64,000 nt of DNA from the NCBI GenBank assembly GCA_034406715.1, contig CP137880.1:1-64000 (forward strand), in the 5' to 3' direction. Below are positions 58,257 to 64,000 of this stretch, piece after piece (position 1 is the first letter of the stretch; each line of letters opens with the position of its first letter). The notes under the pieces were generated by a model that had not been told where the DNA came from, did not search any database, and worked only from the letters and a program-made list of their open reading frames with translations. This DNA is from Rhodotorula mucilaginosa. Lineage: Eukaryota; Basidiomycota; Microbotryomycetes; Sporidiobolales; Sporidiobolaceae. The position numbers and the translations under genes were made by a program.

Positions 58257-58481
58257 GGAACCCAAAATGTAGCGTAAATCTCCCTTTCTGAGGCATCTTG
58301 GGCTCTCTCGCGCGTGCAGACAGACCTCGGCTTCCGCTTGGCAGCGCTCTTTTACCCGAGACGAGGAGGGCTATCCGGCGAAAACCGTGCTGTGTTGCGA
58401 AGAAATCCGGGCATGCTAATACTACAACAAGACAGGGAGCCAACACGGAGTAGGGAAGGAGGGCAGCGACTCGCTGAGGAT

Positions 58482-59187
58482 CTAGTTGTTGAGTCGTGTC
58501 TGGAAGCCACACTTCTCACAAGAGTAGAAGACGGTAGCTGGGCGCAGGGACGTAGCACATTAGCACGAAGACCTGCCAAGTGCAGCAGCGCGCAGGGGGC
58601 GCAGATCTCACCTCCTTCGTCTGCAGCAGCGACAGCAAAGAGAAAAAAGCGCAGCGAGGTGTCAGTACTGAACGCTGGACCTCCTGGCTTGCCGACATCC
58701 CTGAACAGAGCACGCACCTGCAGACCGCAACTGCATCGTCTTGACAGACATCTGCTTGGCGCCGCACTTTTCGCAAGTCTCGTCGACCTGTCCGAAACCA
58801 GCGATGTCGCGTGGTCAGCATGACCGCATCCTCAGCTCGGCCGCGCCGTGCGCGCTGACGTACAAAGACCTTCTTCTTCTCGACGTCCCCGCGGTTCTTG
58901 ACCAAGCTGGTCTTGAGTTGTCGCAGCGACGAAGGGAACGCGGCCGGGTTCGACTTTGTCGTGATCACCTCGCCCTCATATGCTGCGAGCGCCGACGCCG
59001 ACCGAGTCAGTACTGGGGGGACGCGCACACTAGAGCAAAGCAGGGAAGCGTTCTACGCACCGGTCGCATCCTCGACCTGACCGCAGCCATCGCAGACGAG
59101 CTGATCCTCATCGCCAGGCAAGTCGAGCAGTGTGCCGCACCGCGAGCAGAAGATGAGCGAGCCGTACTGGTTCGCAGTCGAGGCCAT
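58482..59187 (-). CDS. RPA12: RNA polymerase I subunit A12.2
   Basis: Five exons (minus): 59187-59061, 58982-58864, 58787-58718, 58620-58612, 58537-58482, giving 126 residues (yeast Rpa12 has 125). The N-terminal zinc ribbon is FCSRCGTLLDLPGD with CDGCGQ. The C-terminal TFIIS-like ribbon is CEKCGAKQM, then MQLRSADEGATVFYSC, then EKCGFQTRLNN. The SADEG loop carries the Asp-Glu acidic hairpin that drives RNA cleavage by Pol I. Exon 4 is just 9 nt and encodes precisely Asp106-Glu107-Gly108. The gene converges on GET2. At exon 2 a donor at 58863 (GTACGT) is preferred to one 6 bases earlier. Confidence 0.93.
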
Positions 59188-60708
59188 CCTGCAAGCCTCC
59201 TTGAGCGCTTGGTGAGGTCTATGGTGCTCGGCAGGAGCGACCAACTTGGACTGCTCCACTCGCGCGGAAGCAAATTTGATGAGAAATTTTGCCAGCCCGT
59301 GCTCCAGAGGAGCGAGGCTTTGGCTTTATGCACTCCGGGAGACACAGCTTCCTTCGCTATTATACCTTCTCTTCTCCTTTTTGGTATGAGGAAGTAGGTC
59401 CGAAACCCTCTCCGGAGAGAAGAGAGCTTGCAAACGCTCGAACTTTGCATCAAAGCTGCCGCCTCGTCTGCACACTCTCGCCAACGCGTGCAGTCCTTCC
59501 TGTCAGCTTGGCTTTGGATACTGACGATTGTTGTCAGAGCCGTGCGTGATCGCCAGAAGGGAGCGAGCGGCGGCTCCAGCATGCCGGTGCGCGAGAGACC
59601 TTGGCGCCTGCCCGCACCTCCCTCTGGCTCGATCCCGGCTTCGTTCGCAGCAGTATGGAATAGCAGCGGATGGTCCCCGTGTTGATCAACGCATAGCTGT
59701 GTCCGCCTGGGCGAAATCTTCATGCTGTTGGACCTTCGCTCGGCCAGGCGGGATCTCGAGAGACGTAGGCAGCAAGCTGGAAAGACAGAGCATAGTGTCG
59801 CCTATCAGACCGAATTGTGAGAGCGATTGATATGGACATAAGCTGAGACAGCTGCTCGACATGCTCGGGGTGGATGAATTTGCGTGGCGCGCTGCTGTAA
59901 CGATGTGGAGCTTTGTTGCAGGCAACCGCTGGTCGGGTTCCGAACAGGTGGGCGCCTGATCGCACACGTAGTATCGGTTGTACGAGGACTGTATCATAGG
60001 GACCGGCGTGCCGTGCGAATAGCAGCGGCAGCTGGAAGTGAGGAGCAAGCCGCGTCGCCGCCCAGGCCTAGCCTGTTTGCGCGCCGTTAGCTTGACGCGC
60101 GCGCTGAGCAAGCAGTCCGACTTCGACCTCGTCGATGATCGTAGACATCCAAACTTGTCAGCACCTCCAAGCGCGGGACCGCTGCTCGTATGTAAGCCCA
60201 GGGCCAGGAGGTGACGTAGGATTGGAAGGAGCGCTTGATCGATCCTGGAGCAGCTGGAGGCCCGTGCGCCGGAGGTCCGCGGAGATCTTGTCTCGACCGC
60301 ACAGCAGAGCCTGTGCAGCCGAGCGTCTTGAACAGAGACTCCAGTTGGTTGCACAGCGTAGCCCTCGATGTGCTCTTGGGCCCGAAGTGAGGTGTAAGAA
60401 GGAGAAGTGCGGTCGCCGCATGCGGAGACTTTGGGGCGACGAAACTGGTTCTCCGGCTCCTCCTCCATCTACCAAATCTGATCCCTCCCCAGTGCGGTCC
60501 TCCCAGCTTAGAGTTAAGGCCGAACCTACTCCACCTCGGAATGAAGGTCACCGCCCAGCTGCCATGCTCCCAAGCTGGGCTCACAGATGACGAGCTGCTT
60601 TCCGCTTTTGCCTTCCTCCGAACCGCTGTGGCGCAGTGACTCCTGCCGATCCGCTAGGCGTCTCAACATCTCGGAGCGCCTGCTGCCTGCTACTTCCTTT
60701 AGCTAAAG
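59188..60708. other. region with an unresolved small minus-strand coding signal
   Basis: About 1.5 kb between RPA12 and the MFS gene. On the minus strand, 60130-60475 gives protein-like strings in different frames (LCNQLESLFKTLGC; CGRDKISADLRRTGLQLLQD; then MSTIIDEVEVGLLAQRARQA ending at a TAG near 60069). These could be exons of a small helical protein, but I could not settle the splice sites. Confidence 0.3.
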
Positions 60709-63404
60709 ATGCCTGCCTTCAAAGAGACGTCGATCCACTCCAGCTTCTTCCCCGAAGCTGGGGACAACGAACGCGTCGAGCGCGTCTCGATCGTCGGCGC
60801 ACCACAGGCCAAGGGCATCAAGCGCTTCTTGCCCAAGCGGCAAAAGTCGCACGGACCCGTATTGCGGGACCTGGCAGAGGAGGGCGAGGGTGCCGAGGGC
60901 GCGTCTGGTCCGACGCCGCCAACGACTCAACCATCGACGCGTCGATCATCGCTCACCGCCGTCGGCGATGCCGCTGCCGTGGGTTGAAACCCTACTGGAA
61001 GTAGCACGCACAATACGTCTGACTCGTGTGCTTTCTGCAGGGCTCCGACGACACACACGAGAAGGGTGATGCGAACGAGAAGGAGGGCGCGCAGGGACCG
61101 GCCAAGTCGAACAACCCGGCAGACTTTGGGAACGACAAGATCGTTCTAGTCCAGTTCGAGGACGGTGACCCGGAGAACCCGCTCAACTGGTCCAAGAGCA
61201 AGAAGTGGGTGATTGTGAGTGCGCGCGCAACTTTCGATTCGGAGGCTTCCTTCACGCGATCGACCCTCGCTCCTTTGAACGGCACCGGATATGCTCGACT
61301 GACTTTGCGGCATTACAGACGATTCTCCTCGACGCCATGACGGTGGCCATCGGTCTCTCGACGACCGCGTACTCCTCAGGAATCAGCCGCATGACAGACG
61401 AGTTTGGCGTCGCCAACGTTGTCGGCCAACTTGGACTCACGACTTTCAACTGCGCGTGTGCCATCGCACCCTTGTTCCTGGCACCGTTCTGCGAGCTGGT
61501 CGGACGCCGCGAGGTATTCTTGTCGGCCTACTTCGGATTCACCGTCATCTTCATTCTCATCGCCGACGCGCCCAACATCGGCGCTGTCCTCGCCGGCCGT
61601 CTTCTCAGCGGGATCTTTGGGTCGTGCGGAACCATCCTCGTCGGTACGTTGGACCGGTGAATCTCTGGGAGAGGAAGTATGCTGATCCATCGTGTTCGGC
61701 CTTCTCAGGCGGAACTTTGGCCGACATCTGTAAGCCCTTTCCCGCACTCTATGCCCTTCCGGCTCGCCCGTGCCTCTTTTACTGCCATAGCGGAAAGCCC
61801 GCTGCACCGTAGATTGTCCTGGGACGCGGGCTGTCCGCGTCGGGGCGGCGATCGATCTTCCGGTCGCAGCTGGAACTGATTCTTTCCCCTCCCACACAGG
61901 GAACACTCGTGATCGTGGTATCCCTATGAGCACCTTTACATTCGCGGCTATATTCGGAACTATAGCAGCTCCCGTATACTCTGGGTAACTCCCTCACGGT
62001 GTCGGAACACGCATCAGAGTCCTGACCATAATTCCGGTACAAACAGGTTCATCGACCAGAGCCTCGGCTGGAGATGGGTACAGTGGATACACATGATCGC
62101 AAACGGCGTCCTGCTCGTTCTGGAGATCATTTTCCTGCGTGAAACGCGCGGCGCCAAGATCCTCGCTCGTCGTGCGAAGAAACTCCGCAAAGAAACGGGC
62201 AAGAACAACATTCGCGCGCCGGTCGAGCTCGAGAACGAATCCGTCAAGGATCTTCTGCATACCGCGTGCACGCGGTCCATCCTTCTTCTGGCCCGCGAGC
62301 CGGTCGTCCTCGCGTTCGGTCTCTGGATCGCCTGTGAGTCCTTCGTTATTCTCGCTTTGCTGCTTCTCGGGCGCTGCTGACCTATGGCCGGTTCACAGAT
62401 GCATGGGGAATCACGTTCACTCTGCTGAGCGCTATTCCTTTGTGCTTCCAGAACAACCACGGCTGGAGCGAAGGAATCGCCGGCCTTCCGTACCTCGCGC
62501 TCGTCGCGGGCTGCTTCATCGGTTTCGGCACCTCCCGGTGGTCGGACATCGTCTACGACCGCAAACGAGACGCCAACAACGGCATCCCGATCCCCGAATA
62601 CCGTTTGATTGGCGCCATGGCCTTCGCGTGGCTGATGCCCGCAGGACTTTTCATCTTCTCTTTCACGCAATACGGGTTCATCACGCCGGTCGCGCCTATC
62701 ATTTCGCTGGTGTGCATCCTGGTGAGTGTCACGGGCTAAAAAAGGCGGACTCGAGCACCTGCTGACGAGTCTCGCGCGCATTCTTAGGTCGGAATGTGAG
62801 TTGCGGTGTCAAGATCGTCGAAACACCCCGGAACTAACGACAAGGGACAACAGCTATCACGTCTTCAACACCGTCTACAACTACACGAGCGATGCCTACC
62901 CAGGTACGAACCCTCTGGGCGCTCCGAACGTGGCACCGAGCTTTGCCGAGCTTACCAATTTTTCGCAGAATACGCCTCGAGCGCCATTGCAGGACAGGGA
63001 CTCCGTGCGTGCCGTCTCGCCATGATTACACATAGGTGAGATTGGCTGACCCCTGTACCAACAGTCCGAAACATGTTTGGCGGTGTCACAGTACGTCGAG
63101 AATCTGTTTCAGAAGCTGAGCTACCAAGCTCTGATACGCCAGCGCCCGCCCGCAGCCCCTCTTCGCGAACCAGATGTTCAACGGCATGGGCTACCAATAC
63201 GCTGGACTCTTGCTCTCCCTGCTGGCGCTCCTCGCCGCCCCTTTACCGTTCATCCTCTTCAAGTACGGCGAACGGATCCGCGCCAAGTCCAAGTACGCGT
63301 CGAGCGACGACGAGCTCGAAAAGGAGCGAATCACGGACGACAACGTCAACGAGCGCGGCGTACCTTCGACCGAGGCGCAGTACACGAGTTCGTTCGCGGT
63401 CTGA
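60709..63404 (+). CDS. MFS drug:H+ antiporter (DHA1-type)
   Basis: Twelve exons: 60709-60978, 61041-61214, 61319-61643, 61709-61729, 61900-61984, 62047-62333, 62399-62721, 62788-62795, 62854-62903, 62969-63004, 63065-63090, 63156-63404, giving 617 residues. A hydrophilic N-terminus of about 120 residues ends in the DHA1-family string [14 protein letters not shown]. Twelve membrane segments follow in two halves, with AFGLWIAYAWGITF, motif-A-like [33 protein letters not shown] (the antiporter-like region, built from four small exons), and late [20 protein letters not shown]. Exon 8 is 8 nt and exon 4 is 21 nt. Such proteins export drugs, polyamines or organic acids at the plasma membrane; the substrate cannot be assigned. 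Confidence 0.9.
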
Positions 63405-63672
63405 GGCGGATCGAGCGAGACGTCCTTTTCCTTGGTGGCGCCAGCCGACCCGTCTTCTGGTACATATAGAGCATCGATAGATCTAGACGCCTCACCACAG
63501 GCCCCCATTCGTGAATAGAGTTCACATGATCCGCATACCTCCTTTTTTCGCATCCATACCATTCTTTCCATCGTTCCCGAATGTTCGCGACTTGAAGAGA
63601 GCCAGCCACGTAAGAGCCGTTCGAGTGGTTCTTTCCAGTGTTGCAAGAGGGTCGCTGCAAGAGGGTCGCCGT

Positions 63673-64000
63673 CTATGAATCGTACGGAGGAAGACCCCAC
63701 GCGGCGGGGTCGAAATCCTCCATCGATGAATGTTGGTGTGACGCGTTCAGGCCGTGGTCGCTGCCGAGCGTGCTGACGAGTTCGGGATCGGGAATCCAGA
63801 CGACTGCAGTGAGGGATTTGAAGTCAGCCAACATCTGACCGAGTCACACGTGCAGGACCACTTGCCTTCCATTCCGGCTGCGCGCGCTGCTTGAACGCCC
63901 GAGACGCCGTCTTCGAACACGAGGACCTTGGCGCGCTCTTCCGGTGTACTATAGAAATATGCCGGTGAGGATCCGACTTCGGGCACTATTCAAGCCGAAG
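63673..64000 (-). CDS. HAD-family phosphatase, C-terminal part
   Basis: Two exons are visible on the minus strand, about 63948-63866 and 63803-63673, the gene continuing beyond the window. The first holds ERAKVLVFEDGVSGVQAARA, the motif IV region of HAD hydrolases of the GS1/beta-phosphoglucomutase-like subgroup (Asp in FEDGVSG binds magnesium). The second starts VVWIPDPELVSTLGSDHG and ends AAWGLPPYDS. The intron between them (63865-63804) has a GC donor, GCAAGT. Likely a small-molecule phosphatase such as pseudouridine-5'-phosphatase or a sugar phosphatase. The sequence 63405-63672 between the two converging genes holds nothing recognised. Confidence 0.85.

Noticed and set aside
1-64000. CRISPR arrays, prophage, bacterial operons, anti-phage systems
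   Set aside because: The sequence is eukaryotic with dense spliceosomal introns and a split tRNA; no spaced direct repeats or such genes are present.
1-64000. Secondary-metabolite or mating-type cluster
   Set aside because: No polyketide synthase, peptide synthetase, terpene synthase, homeodomain or pheromone/receptor gene was recognised; the single MFS transporter and the two glycoside hydrolases are not grouped with biosynthetic genes.

Overview
This window looks like nuclear DNA of a basidiomycete yeast, most likely a red yeast or relative in Pucciniomycotina (Rhodotorula/Sporobolomyces-like). That placement is inferred from GC-rich coding sequence, tightly packed genes, and very many short introns (mostly 50-90 bases, GT..AG, CTGAC/CTAAC-like branch sites). 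I modelled about 25 protein genes carrying roughly 130 introns. Exon coordinates in the entries come from reading splice sites, frame and family alignment by eye.

Layout. 1-1750: the 3' end of an unrecognised gene, an AT-richer stretch with a 31-base A run, and an intron-containing tRNA-Cys. 2.5-9 kb: a WW-domain protein, a truncated copy of the 3' end of acetyl-CoA synthetase, and the intact ACS gene (minus). 10-16.3 kb: a UBE2W-type ubiquitin-conjugating enzyme in 14 exons (minus), divergent from NFU1, which is followed by a mitochondrial aconitase. 16.8-27.2 kb: septin CDC11, proline dehydrogenase, splicing factor AAR2 and an alpha-arrestin. 27.5-41.3 kb: a low-complexity basidiomycete protein, YOP1, bleomycin hydrolase, a secreted GH26-like hydrolase, a four-TM MARVEL-like protein and branched-chain aminotransferase. 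41.5-53.8 kb: an ELL-like factor (minus), SEC4/Rab8, a small unknown, a membrane-anchored GH5 exo-glucanase and a Ser-rich unknown. 55-64 kb: GET3 and GET2 side by side, RPA12 (minus), an MFS transporter and the 3' end of a HAD phosphatase (minus).

Functional links. NFU1, a late [4Fe-4S] carrier, lies 206 bases upstream of aconitase, a classic [4Fe-4S] client. GET3 and GET2 (cytosolic ATPase and its ER receptor in tail-anchored protein insertion) are adjacent on one strand. Most other genes are ordinary housekeeping genes with no cluster logic.

The most unusual signal is splicing. Six exons of 3 to 9 nt are needed to make conserved proteins align, and at least five introns use GC donors (GCAAGT or GCGAGT). 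The 9-nt microexon in RPA12 encodes exactly the Asp-Glu-Gly of the catalytic acidic hairpin, so skipping it in frame would give a cleavage-dead RNA polymerase I subunit. The partial ACS copy is also notable: it keeps two introns and the stop codon and is open in frame with unrelated upstream sequence.
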